Positions 1-6,203 of a DNA stretch of 22,549 nucleotides are shown one piece after another. The DNA comes from JBPCQA01 sp050998615. Its GTDB lineage: Bacteria; Actinomycetota; Actinomycetes; Propionibacteriales; Nocardioidaceae. Both the position numbers and the translations under genes were made by a program. A model generated the notes under the pieces. That model made no database searches. It was given only the letters and a program-made list of their open reading frames with translations, and was not told the origin of the DNA. Location of the stretch: assembly GCA_050998615.1 (NCBI GenBank), contig JBPCQA010000024.1, positions 1 to 22,549 on the forward strand, in the 5' to 3' direction. Each line of letters starts with the position of its first letter. The first letter of the stretch is position 1.

Positions 1-155
1 ACGTTGCCACCGGGAATCGCGTCCTTCACGGTGGCAACGATGACGTCGCCGATGCCTGCATAGCGCCGACCAGAGCCGCCGAGCACCCGGATGCACAAGA
101 TCTGCTTGGCACCGGTGTTGTCGGCGACCTTGAGTCGCGATTCCTGCTGGATCAT
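1..155 (-). CDS. rplN: 50S ribosomal protein L14 (partial, N-terminal 51 residues)
   Basis: This is the start of the large-subunit protein L14, which binds 23S rRNA near the L19 and L3 contacts. The visible protein begins MIQQESRLKVADNTGAK and continues to a VATVKDAIPGGN stretch, which is the conserved L14 N-terminus. The C-terminal half (about 70 residues) lies beyond the left edge of the window. The ATG start has an AGGAG Shine-Dalgarno sequence (minus strand, 163-167) seven bases upstream. It follows rpsQ by about 30 bp in the same direction, as in the S10-spc gene order, so it is probably cotranscribed with the S10 genes. Identification is from recognised sequence and synteny; nothing looks odd. 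Confidence 0.95.
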   Translation of the reverse strand, partial: MIQQESRLKVADNTGAKQILCIRVLGGSGRRYAGIGDVIVATVKDAIPGGN

Positions 156-162
156 CGGATAT

Positions 163-167
163 CTCCT
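163..167 (-). promoter_or_regulatory. Ribosome binding site of rplN
   Basis: AGGAG on the minus strand, separated by seven bases from the rplN ATG at 155. It fixes the rplN start. Confidence 0.8.
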
Positions 168-184
168 GGTTGTCTGCCTGGCTC

Positions 185-493
185 TTACTTGGCCTTCTCG
201 AGAACCTCGACGAGCCGCCAACGCTTGGTGGCGGACAGCGGACGGGTCTCCATAATGAGCACTCGGTCGCCGATGCCGCACTGGTTCTGCTCGTCGTGGA
301 CCTTCAGCTTGCTGGTGCGTCGCAGCACCTTGCCGTATAACGCGTGCTTCACGCGATCCTCGACGGAAACCACGACCGTCTTGTCCATCTTGTCGCTGAT
401 GACCCGCCCCTCACGCGACTTGCGACTGTTGCGCTTGGCGGGGCCGTCCATGGTTTGTTCAGGGGTTTGGGTCACTGTTGTCTCCTCACTCAT
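185..493 (-). CDS. rpsQ: 30S ribosomal protein S17
   Basis: Small-subunit protein S17, an OB-fold protein that binds 16S rRNA early in assembly. The family core runs from about residue 29 (GRVISDKMDKTVVVSVEDR) to the end (RPLSATKRWRLVEVLEKAK). At 102 aa it is longer than the usual 80-90 aa because of an N-terminal tail of about 28 residues rich in Thr, Glu, Lys and Arg; such tails are common in actinobacteria. The ATG overlaps the rpmC stop by four bases (ATGA), so translation is probably coupled to rpmC. There is no alternative start near the core, so I kept the coupled ATG. Confidence 0.97.
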   Translation of the reverse strand: MSEETTVTQTPEQTMDGPAKRNSRKSREGRVISDKMDKTVVVSVEDRVKHALYGKVLRRTSKLKVHDEQNQCGIGDRVLIMETRPLSATKRWRLVEVLEKAK

Positions 494-738
494 GCGGCGC
501 CCTCATCTTCGGCTTCTCGGCTCGCGGGCTCGATGATGCCCAACTCGCGCTCGCGGATGATCGTGTAGACGCGAGCGATGTCACGGCGAACCGAGCGCAG
601 CCGACCGTGTGACTCCAGTTGACCGGTCGCGGCCTGGAAACGCAGGTTGAACAGCTCTTCCTTGAACTCGCGCAACCGCTCCTCGAGCAGGTCGTTGTCA
701 AGGAGTCGCAGCTCGGCCGTGCTTGTCCCGGAACTCAT
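490..738 (-). CDS. rpmC: 50S ribosomal protein L29
   Basis: Large-subunit protein L29, a small two-helix protein at the peptide exit site that contacts L23 and helps form the docking site for trigger factor and SRP. The 82-aa product carries the family pattern of a leucine-rich first helix (ELRLLDNDLLEERLREFKEE), the LFNLRFQAATGQLE hinge and a second basic helix ending near IIRERELG. The C-terminus has a short acidic tail (REAEDEGAA). Its ATG shares one base with the rplP stop (TGATG), and its own stop overlaps rpsQ by four bases, typical of translational coupling in this operon. Confidence 0.96.
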   Translation of the reverse strand: MSSGTSTAELRLLDNDLLEERLREFKEELFNLRFQAATGQLESHGRLRSVRRDIARVYTIIRERELGIIEPASREAEDEGAA

Positions 739-1157
739 CAGAATTCACCTGCCTCGCGCTTGACGAAACGACATTTCATCGGCAACTTGTGGATCGCCCG
801 ACGCAAGGCCTCGCGGGCGACGTCCTCGGACACGCCGGACAGCTCGAACATCACCCGGCCGGGCTTGACATTGGCGATCCACCATTCGGGGGATCCCTTG
901 CCGGAGCCCATTCGGGTCTCTGCCGGCTTCTTTGTCAGAGGTCGATCCGGGTAGATGTTGATCCAGACCTTTCCGCCACGCTTGATGTGGCGGGTCATCG
1001 CGATCCGGGCGGACTCGATCTGCCGGTTGGTGACGTATGCCGACTCCACAGCCTGGATGCCGAAGTCGCCGAAGGCCAGCTTGGTGCCGCCCTTGGCCGC
1101 GCCGGTGCGCTTGGGGTGGTGCTGCTTGCGGTGCTTCACCCGACGAGGAATAAGCAT
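738..1157 (-). CDS. rplP: 50S ribosomal protein L16
   Basis: Large-subunit protein L16, which sits near the A-site finger and peptidyl transferase centre. The 139-aa protein has the expected length and motifs: MLIPRRVKHRKQHH at the N-terminus, a central IESARIAMTRHIKRGGKVWI, the PAETRMGSGKGSPEWWIA loop that reaches toward the tRNAs, and the KLPMKCRFVKRE end. It starts three bases after the rpsC stop and its stop overlaps the rpmC start by one base. Confidence 0.98.
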   Translation of the reverse strand: MLIPRRVKHRKQHHPKRTGAAKGGTKLAFGDFGIQAVESAYVTNRQIESARIAMTRHIKRGGKVWINIYPDRPLTKKPAETRMGSGKGSPEWWIANVKPGRVMFELSGVSEDVAREALRRAIHKLPMKCRFVKREAGEF

Positions 1158-1160
1158 GAC

Positions 1161-2021
1161 TCAGCCTTCCTGTCCAGGCGTTTCCGCGGTGGCCACGCCC
1201 GCGGTCGCTGAGCCCACGGTGACTGGACCCACGGATGCGTCCACGGGCGCCTCGGTCCCACCGCTGGTCGCAGCCTCCGAGGGCTGTCGGTCGGTGCGCG
1301 TGGGGGCACCGACTCGGTCGGTACGCCGCCGGGTGGGCCGGCTACGGTTGCCCGCGGCAGCCAACGCCAGGGCCTGCGCCTCACGCTCCGCGCGGGTGCC
1401 GGCGACCTCGCCCTTGTAGATCCACACCTTCACCCCGATGCGACCGAATGTCGTCTTCGCCTCATAGAAGCCGTAGTCGATGTCGGCCCGCAGCGTGTGC
1501 AGGGGCACTCGGCCCTCACGATAGAAGTCCGAACGCGACATCTCCGCGCCACCAAGCCGACCGGAGCACTGAATCCGGATGCCCTTGGCGCCGGAGCGAA
1601 TCGAGGTCTGGATCGCCTTGCGCATCGCACGGCGGTAGGCGACCCGGCTGGACAACTGCTCTGCCACTCCCTGGGCGACCAGCTGGGCATCGACCTCGGG
1701 GTTGAGCACCTCGCGAATGTTGAGCTTGACCTGTTTGCCGGTGAGCTTCTCGAGGTTCTCGCGGATGCGGTCCGCCTCGGCGCCCCGTCGACCGATCACG
1801 ATGCCCGGGCGTGCGGTGTGGATGGTCACCGATACACGGTCACGGGTGCGTTCGATTTCCACTCGGCTGATGCCGGCGCGATCCATGCCCTTGGTGAGCA
1901 GCTTACGGATCGCGACGTCCTCACCGACGTACGACTTGTACAGCTTGTCGGCGTACCAGCGGCTCTTGTGATCGGTGGCGATGCCGAGGCGGAAGCCGTT
2001 CGGGTTGACCTTCTGGCCCAT
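1161..2021 (-). CDS. rpsC: 30S ribosomal protein S3 with long C-terminal tail
   Basis: Small-subunit protein S3, part of the mRNA entry channel. The protein starts MGQKVNPNGFRLGI. A type II KH domain carries the GRRG loop at residues 77-80, followed by the conserved C-terminal S3 domain (AYRRAMRKAI, GRLGGAEMSRSDFYREGRVPLHTLRA). The folded part ends near residue 211. Residues 212-286 form a low-complexity tail: first Ala/Arg-rich, then rich in Thr, Ser, Gly, Val and Glu. The 286-aa total compares with 233 aa in E. coli; tails here are common in actinobacteria but variable. The start overlaps the rplV stop by one base. Confidence 0.98.
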   Translation of the reverse strand: MGQKVNPNGFRLGIATDHKSRWYADKLYKSYVGEDVAIRKLLTKGMDRAGISRVEIERTRDRVSVTIHTARPGIVIGRRGAEADRIRENLEKLTGKQVKLNIREVLNPEVDAQLVAQGVAEQLSSRVAYRRAMRKAIQTSIRSGAKGIRIQCSGRLGGAEMSRSDFYREGRVPLHTLRADIDYGFYEAKTTFGRIGVKVWIYKGEVAGTRAEREAQALALAAAGNRSRPTRRRTDRVGAPTRTDRQPSEAATSGGTEAPVDASVGPVTVGSATAGVATAETPGQEG

Positions 2022-2446
2022 TAGCGGGATCCTCCGGTTGCTCGATGGTTGGCGTCGGCGGGCTCGACGACCAACGTGATGTGGCTGGTGCGCTTGAGGA
2101 TTTTGGTCGCCCGCCCCTGCGCCCTCGGCCGGAACCGCTTCATCGTTGGCCCCTGGTCGACCATCGCCTTGGTCACCACGAGGTTGCCGCGATCGAGCCC
2201 TTCGGTCGTCGTCGCGTTGGCAACGGCGCTCTCGAGCACCTTGTAAACGGTGTCACTGGCGGCTTGCGGGGCGAATCGGAGGGTGGCCAGGGCATCGTCC
2301 ACGCTCGCGCCGCGCACCATGTCGACCACGCGACGGGCCTTCATTGGCGTCACCCGGACGAAGCGCGCGCACGCGAAAGCACCGGGCTGATCGCCCAACA
2401 GGCTCCCCCGGCGGGCGCTCACCCGCCTACGCTCCAAAACGCTCAT
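2021..2446 (-). CDS. rplV: 50S ribosomal protein L22
   Basis: Large-subunit protein L22, whose long hairpin lines the peptide exit tunnel. The core begins at ARFVRVTPMKARRVVDMVRG (about residue 27). The tunnel hairpin is recognisable in VDQGPTMKRFRPRAQGRATKI, followed by the THITLVVE-type end (here SHITLVVEP). The 141-aa length is above the usual 110-130 because about 26 residues precede the core (MSVLERRRVSARRGSLLGDQ...). The ATG at 2446 has only a weak purine run (GAGAGAAG) upstream, and an in-frame GTG eight codons later is an alternative, so the exact start is less certain than the identity. Confidence 0.96.
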   Translation of the reverse strand: MSVLERRRVSARRGSLLGDQPGAFACARFVRVTPMKARRVVDMVRGASVDDALATLRFAPQAASDTVYKVLESAVANATTTEGLDRGNLVVTKAMVDQGPTMKRFRPRAQGRATKILKRTSHITLVVEPADANHRATGGSR

Positions 2447-2494
2447 GTCTAACTTCTCTCATCACTGTGTCATCGATGGCAGGCCCACACCGCG

Positions 2495-2776
2495 TCAGCG
2501 GCGCCGGCTCTTACGGTCGTCCTTCTCGTGGCCACGGAACGTGCGGGTGGGCGCGAACTCGCCGAGCTTGTGTCCCACCATGGAGTCGGTCACGAAGACC
2601 GGCACGTGTTTACGTCCGTCGTGCACGGCAATCGTGTGGCCGATCATGGTCGGCACGATCATCGAACGACGTGACCACGTCTTGATGACGTTCTTGGTTC
2701 CCTTGTCGTTTTGGACGTCCACCTTCTTTTGCAGGTGATCGTCGACGAACGGACCCTTCTTCAGGCTACGTGGCAT
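2495..2776 (-). CDS. rpsS: 30S ribosomal protein S19
   Basis: Small-subunit head protein S19, next to S13 and the A-site tRNA. The 93-aa protein begins MPRSLKKGPFVDDHL and includes the family motifs TWSRRSMIVPTMIGHTIAVH and MVGHKLGEFAPTRTFRGH, so it is full length. It lies 17 bp after rplB. A 48-bp gap separates it from rplV, the widest gap between genes in this operon after the leader. Confidence 0.98.
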   Translation of the reverse strand: MPRSLKKGPFVDDHLQKKVDVQNDKGTKNVIKTWSRRSMIVPTMIGHTIAVHDGRKHVPVFVTDSMVGHKLGEFAPTRTFRGHEKDDRKSRRR

Positions 2777-2793
2777 TGTCGTCAGGCCCCTTC

Positions 2794-3624
2794 TCAGCGC
2801 TTTCCACTCTTGCGACGGCGGACGATCAACTGGTCACTGGCCTTGTGCTTGCGGGTCCGGCCTTCGGGCTGGCCCCACGGTGAAACCGGGTGACGGCCAC
2901 CTGATGTCTTGCCTTCACCACCACCGTGCGGATGGTCGATCGGGTTCATGGCAACGCCGCGAACCGTGGGCCGCTTGCCCTTCCAGCGCATCCGACCGGC
3001 CTTGCCCCAGTTGATGTTGGACTGCTCGGCGTTGCCGACGGCACCGACCGTGGCGCGGCAGCGAACGTCGACGTACCGCATCTCACCGGACGGCATCCTC
3101 AGCTGGGCACGGCTGCCCTCCCGGGCGACCAACTGAACCGACGCACCCGCCGAGCGGCCGATCTTGGCGCCTCCGCCGGGGCGAAGCTCGATGGCATGCA
3201 CGGTCGTGCCGACCGGGATGTTGCGCAGCGGGAGGTTGTTGCCAGGCTTGATGTCGGCCTTGCCACCGTTCTCCACTTGCATGCCCTGCCGCAGACCGGT
3301 GGGAGCGATGATGTAGCGCTTTTCGCCGTCGGCGTAGTGCAGCAGCGCGATGCGTGCGGTGCGGTTCGGGTCGTATTCGATGTGAGCGACCAATGCCGGC
3401 ACGCCGTCCTTGTCATAGCGACGGAAATCAACGAGGCGGTAGGCCCGTTTGTGGCCGCCGCCTTGATGGCGGGTCGTGATGCGCCCCTGGTTGTTGCGTC
3501 CGCCGTTCTTCGGCAACGGCTGCACCAGGGACTTCTCCGGGGTGTCGCGAGTGACCTCCACGAAGTCGGCGACGCTGGAGCCACGACGCCCCGGTGACGT
3601 CGGCTTGTACTTACGGATAGCCAT
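2794..3624 (-). CDS. rplB: 50S ribosomal protein L2
   Basis: Large-subunit protein L2, required for subunit joining and peptidyl transferase activity. The 276-aa protein matches the family length. The N-terminal RNA-binding OB fold includes NNQGRITTRHQGGGHKR (44-60). The C-terminal SH3-like part ends with the hallmark MNPIDHPHGGGEGKTSGGRH; the motif HPHGGGEG spans residues 231-238 and contains the conserved histidine near the catalytic centre. It lies between rplW and rpsS in the standard order, 29 bp after rplW. Confidence 0.99.
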   Translation of the reverse strand: MAIRKYKPTSPGRRGSSVADFVEVTRDTPEKSLVQPLPKNGGRNNQGRITTRHQGGGHKRAYRLVDFRRYDKDGVPALVAHIEYDPNRTARIALLHYADGEKRYIIAPTGLRQGMQVENGGKADIKPGNNLPLRNIPVGTTVHAIELRPGGGAKIGRSAGASVQLVAREGSRAQLRMPSGEMRYVDVRCRATVGAVGNAEQSNINWGKAGRMRWKGKRPTVRGVAMNPIDHPHGGGEGKTSGGRHPVSPWGQPEGRTRKHKASDQLIVRRRKSGKR

Positions 3625-3653
3625 GAGTTCTCAGTCCTCGTTGTCGAGCCCGG

Positions 3654-3959
3654 TCAGGAGACCGGACCTCCGAAGATGTCGATGCGCTGACCCTCAGCAA
3701 GGCTGACGATGGCGCGCTTGGTGTCGGGCCGGCTGCCCCAGCCGTCTCGAGTACGTCGGCGCTTGCCGACGCGGTTGATCGTGTTGACGCTGTTGACCTT
3801 GACGTTGAACACCTTCTCGACCGCGATCTTTATCTCGGTCTTGTTGGAGTCCCTGCGAACCAAGAACGTGTACTTGTTCTGGTCGAGCAGGCCGTAGGAC
3901 TTTTCGCTCACCACCGGCGCCAGCAACACGTCGCGGTGATCCTTGTAGAGGTTGCTCAC
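3654..3959 (-). CDS. rplW: 50S ribosomal protein L23
   Basis: Large-subunit protein L23, the main docking point at the tunnel exit for trigger factor and SRP. The 101-aa product shows the family pattern VLLAPVVSEKSYGLLDQNKYTF at the N-terminus, then the KTEIKIAVEKVFNVKVNSVNT segment and the basic loop GKRRRTRDGWGSRPDTKRA. The ATG overlaps the rplD stop by four bases (ATGA), indicating coupled translation. Confidence 0.98.
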   Translation of the reverse strand: MSNLYKDHRDVLLAPVVSEKSYGLLDQNKYTFLVRRDSNKTEIKIAVEKVFNVKVNSVNTINRVGKRRRTRDGWGSRPDTKRAIVSLAEGQRIDIFGGPVS

Positions 3960-4678
3960 GCGTCGGCCTCCTCGGCATCGCCGGTGTCGGCCTCGGCGGC
4001 TTGATCCGCGGCGGCATCACTCGACGTGGCACCCGCATTGCCCGACTTGCCCGGGCGCCGCGCGGCCACGAACGCCTCGAACGCGCCCCTGGTGAAGATG
4101 ACGTCGTCACTGAGCAACACGTCGTACGTGTTGAGCTGGTCTACGAAGATCGGGTGAATCGTGTCGACGTTGCGCAGACTGAGCCAGCTGATGTCGTCCC
4201 CTCGCTGCAAGACGACGAGCGCACGTGGTCGCTCGCTCACCCGCGCCAAGGTGGCCAACGCCGACTTCGTTGAAGGTATCTGGCCGGACACGAAGCTCTC
4301 GATCACGTGCACCCGCCCGTCGCGCGCCCGGTCGGACAAGGCAGCACGCAGCGCGGCTGCCTTCATCTTCTTCGGCGTGCGTTGGGCATAGCCATGCGGC
4401 GTCGGGCCGTGAACCACGCCACCGCCGGCGTACTGCGGCGCGCGGATAGAGCCCTGCCTGGCCCGACCGGTGCCCTTCTGGCGATACGGCTTGGCACCGC
4501 CGCCGGCCACCTCGCCGCGACCCAGAGTGGCGTGGGTGCCCTGGCGGGCGGCCGCGAGCTGGGCAACGACGACCTGGTGGATCAGCGGGATGTTGACCGG
4601 AATGTCGAAAATCTCGGCAGGAAGGTCCACCGTGCCCGACGTGCCGCCGGTGGCGTCGAGGACATCAATGGCGCTCAC
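3956..4678 (-). CDS. rplD: 50S ribosomal protein L4 with acidic C-terminal tail
   Basis: Large-subunit protein L4, whose extended loop reaches the exit-tunnel constriction. Motifs: the loop KPYRQKGTGRARQGSIRAPQ (about residues 63-82), the HGPTPHGYAQRTPKKMKAAALR segment, and the Rossmann-like second half. In E. coli L4 also represses the S10 operon; whether it does so in actinobacteria is not shown here. The 240-aa length exceeds E. coli's 201 aa mainly because of an Ala/Asp/Glu-rich tail of about 34 residues (from roughly 207). The start overlaps the rplC stop by four bases. Confidence 0.98.
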   Translation of the reverse strand: MSAIDVLDATGGTSGTVDLPAEIFDIPVNIPLIHQVVVAQLAAARQGTHATLGRGEVAGGGAKPYRQKGTGRARQGSIRAPQYAGGGVVHGPTPHGYAQRTPKKMKAAALRAALSDRARDGRVHVIESFVSGQIPSTKSALATLARVSERPRALVVLQRGDDISWLSLRNVDTIHPIFVDQLNTYDVLLSDDVIFTRGAFEAFVAARRPGKSGNAGATSSDAAADQAAEADTGDAEEADA

Positions 4679-5397
4679 TGTTCGGCTCCCTTCGCCTTGA
4701 CCGCGGTGCGGACTACTACGACCGTGCCTCGCGGGCCGGGAACCGCGCCCTTGATCAGGACCAGACCCCGATCGACGTCGACGTCATGAATCGTCAGGTT
4801 CTGGGTGGTCACCACGTCGTTGCCCATTCGGCCGGCCATCCGCATGCCCTTGAAGACGCGGCCGGGCGTGGCGCAGCCGCCGATCGAGCCGGGCTTGCGG
4901 TGATTGCGGTGTGCACCATGCGAGGCGCCCACCCCCGAAAATCCGTGCCGCTTCATGACGCCGGAGAAGCCCTTGCCCTTGCTCTTGCCGGTGACATCCA
5001 CCAGCTCACCCGCAGCAAAAAGGTCAGCGCCCAACGCTTGACCAAGCGAGTAGTTGGCGGCATCGGCAGTGCGGATCTCGACGAGGTGACGACGTGGTGT
5101 GACGCCGGCCCTCGCGAAGTGGCCGGCCATCGGCTTGGTGACCTTGGCGGCCTTGACCTCCCCGAAGCCCAGTTGGACGGCGGCGTACCCATCCGTGTCG
5201 GCGGTCCTGACCTGGGTGACCACGTTGGAGGCGGTCTCAATCACCGTCACCGGCACGACGCGATTGTTCTCATCCCAGGTTTGAGTCATGCCAAGCTTGG
5301 TGCCCAGCAGGCCACGGACGGTCCGCCCGCTGACCCTGGGCGGCGTACTCAGTCCCGCCGTGCTCACTGGTGTGGTGCTCACAGTTTCTGTGCTCAT
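4675..5397 (-). CDS. rplC: 50S ribosomal protein L3 with N-terminal pentapeptide repeat
   Basis: Large-subunit protein L3, an early assembly protein reaching the peptidyl transferase centre. The family core starts near residue 27 (VRGLLGTKLGMTQTW) and contains the GKGFSGVMKRHGFSG and SHGAHRNHRKPGSIGG motifs (about 141-173). The 240-aa length exceeds the usual 205-220 aa because of a 26-residue N-terminal tail. Residues 2-21 of that tail are a degenerate fivefold-spaced repeat (STETV, STTPV, STAGL, STPPR). A GAGGGG Shine-Dalgarno run about ten bases upstream supports the ATG at 5397. In-frame GTG codons at residues 6 and 11 are possible secondary starts. It follows rpsJ by 14 bp. Confidence 0.97.
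   Translation of the reverse strand: MSTETVSTTPVSTAGLSTPPRVSGRTVRGLLGTKLGMTQTWDENNRVVPVTVIETASNVVTQVRTADTDGYAAVQLGFGEVKAAKVTKPMAGHFARAGVTPRRHLVEIRTADAANYSLGQALGADLFAAGELVDVTGKSKGKGFSGVMKRHGFSGVGASHGAHRNHRKPGSIGGCATPGRVFKGMRMAGRMGNDVVTTQNLTIHDVDVDRGLVLIKGAVPGPRGTVVVVRTAVKAKGAEQ
5335..5394 (-). repeat. Degenerate 15-bp tandem repeat inside the rplC start region
   Basis: Four consecutive 15-bp units follow the rplC ATG on the minus strand (5394-5380, 5379-5365, 5364-5350, 5349-5335). Each begins AGCAC or AGTAC and encodes Ser-Thr-x-x-x. The first two units end in GTG and the third in CTG, so the unit junctions read GTGAGCAC, which could also serve as in-frame starts. The pattern is seen directly; expansion by replication slippage is inference. 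Confidence 0.7.
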
Positions 5398-5411
5398 TGG
5401 TGTCGTACCCC

Positions 5412-5720
5412 TCAGAGCTTGATCTCGATATCGACACCGGCCGGCAGCTCGAGTCGCATCAGCGAGTCGACCGTCTTCGGTGTCGGGTCAATGATGTCGA
5501 TGAGACGTTTGTGTGTGCGCATCTCGAAGTGCTCGCGGCTATCCTTGTACTTGTGCGGTGAGCGGATCACACAGAACACGTTCTTCTCGGTAGGAAGCGG
5601 CACCGGGCCCGCGACCTTCGCACCAGTGCGAGTCACCGTGTCGACGATCTTGCGCGCCGAACTGTCGATGACCTCATGGTCGTAGGCCTTGAGCCGGATG
5701 CGGATCTTTTGTCCCGCCAT
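5412..5720 (-). CDS. rpsJ: 30S ribosomal protein S10
   Basis: Small-subunit protein S10 (NusE), which also acts with NusB in transcription antitermination. The 102-aa protein has the family length and motifs: MAGQKIRIRLKAYDHEVID at the N-terminus, GPVPLPTEKNVFCVIRSPHKY in the exposed loop, and HFEMRTHKRLIDI, with the GVDIEIKL end. It is the first gene of the S10 operon here. A GAGAAGGGA purine run lies about 11 bases before the ATG. The leader of about 290 bases contains a triplicated 14-bp repeat. Confidence 0.99.
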   Translation of the reverse strand: MAGQKIRIRLKAYDHEVIDSSARKIVDTVTRTGAKVAGPVPLPTEKNVFCVIRSPHKYKDSREHFEMRTHKRLIDIIDPTPKTVDSLMRLELPAGVDIEIKL

Positions 5721-5754
5721 GCTCGCTTGGTCCCTTCTCCGAAAGGCTCTGACT

Positions 5755-5816
5755 TGAACCGCTGTGACATTTGACTGCGCGGCACTGAACTGCTGTGACG
5801 CGTGAACTGCTGTGAC
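5755..5816. repeat. Three direct copies of a 14-bp repeat in the rpsJ leader
   Basis: Plus-strand TGAACTGCTGTGAC occurs exactly at 5786-5799 and 5803-5816, and with one change (TGAACCGCTGTGAC) at 5755-5768. In the rpsJ mRNA sense this reads GTCACAGCAGTTCA. The two exact copies are 17 bp apart start to start, close to a tandem duplication of a 17-bp unit; the third is 31 bp from the middle one. The block sits 35-96 bp upstream of the rpsJ ATG. Confidence 0.85.
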
Positions 5817-6017
5817 CCAGGCTCAGTGTGCCGACCCCCGAGGTCGGGTGTGTCGGGCGCTGTGCACACGGCATGCCGAGTGGGTAGTCGTTGAACTGGG
5901 ATGGTTAGCCTCACCGCCCCCTGATGGGCGCCGGGCCGAAGTGGCGTCTCCGTTTCGGCGAACCGAGGCTCCGTTGAGCCCGGCTCGCCCCGGCGACCCC
6001 GCCTGAGCAACCCCGAT

Positions 6018-6046
6018 AGTCTGTCAGATGCCGGCCAGCCATGCAA
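6018..6046 (-). promoter_or_regulatory. Candidate rpsJ (S10 operon) promoter
   Basis: On the minus strand TTGCAT (6046-6041) is followed after 17 bp by CAGACT (6023-6018). Both boxes match consensus only partly (3 of 6 each), but the spacing is right and the region has few other -10-like sequences. A start near 6011 would give an rpsJ leader of about 290 bases. This is a weak call. Confidence 0.3.
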
Positions 6047-6168
6047 AACCGACGGTGCCATGGCCACGTGCCCGAACGAGTTGCCTGCCGGGCTGAACCT
6101 ATTGAGCCCAGGTCGGTTATACGGGAGGTGCGGAGGCGGTTACGGCACCATTGCGGTGCGTGTTTCTC

Positions 6169-6197
6169 TTGACGCGACGTCGCTCCGACACCATACT
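6169..6197 (+). promoter_or_regulatory. Promoter of the ABC exporter operon, predicting a leaderless mRNA
   Basis: TTGACG (6169-6174), a 17-bp spacer and CATACT (6192-6197) form a good housekeeping-type promoter. The -10 box ends six bases before the ATG at 6204, so the predicted transcription start is at or next to the A of that ATG. No Shine-Dalgarno sequence precedes the ATG, which fits leaderless translation. A perfect 10-bp palindrome, GCGACGTCGC (6174-6183), lies at the -35/spacer junction and could be an operator. Confidence 0.7.
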
Positions 6198-6203
6198 GGT
6201 GCG

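Larger units (their letters stand above)
5721..6203. other. 483-bp intergenic region between rpsJ and the divergent ABC operon
   Basis: There is no convincing gene in this stretch. It holds the rpsJ leader and both divergent promoters. Seen directly: three copies of a 14-bp repeat (5755-5816); a perfect hairpin with a 6-bp stem CCGACC/GGTCGG and five-base loop (5831-5847); an 8-bp palindrome TGTGCACA (5861-5868); and a 10-bp palindrome CGGCATGCCG (5869-5878). The ABC promoter lies at 6169-6197 and a weak rpsJ promoter candidate at 6018-6046. What the leader structures do is unknown. Confidence 0.7.

Noticed and set aside
5633..6067. Minus-strand open frame across the rpsJ leader into rpsJ
   Set aside because: It overlaps the rpsJ coding region in another frame and has no recognisable domain or ribosome binding site.
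6060..6203. Upstream start for the ABC ATPase, adding 48 residues
   Set aside because: The promoter lies inside this stretch and the extra residues resemble no ATPase N-terminus.
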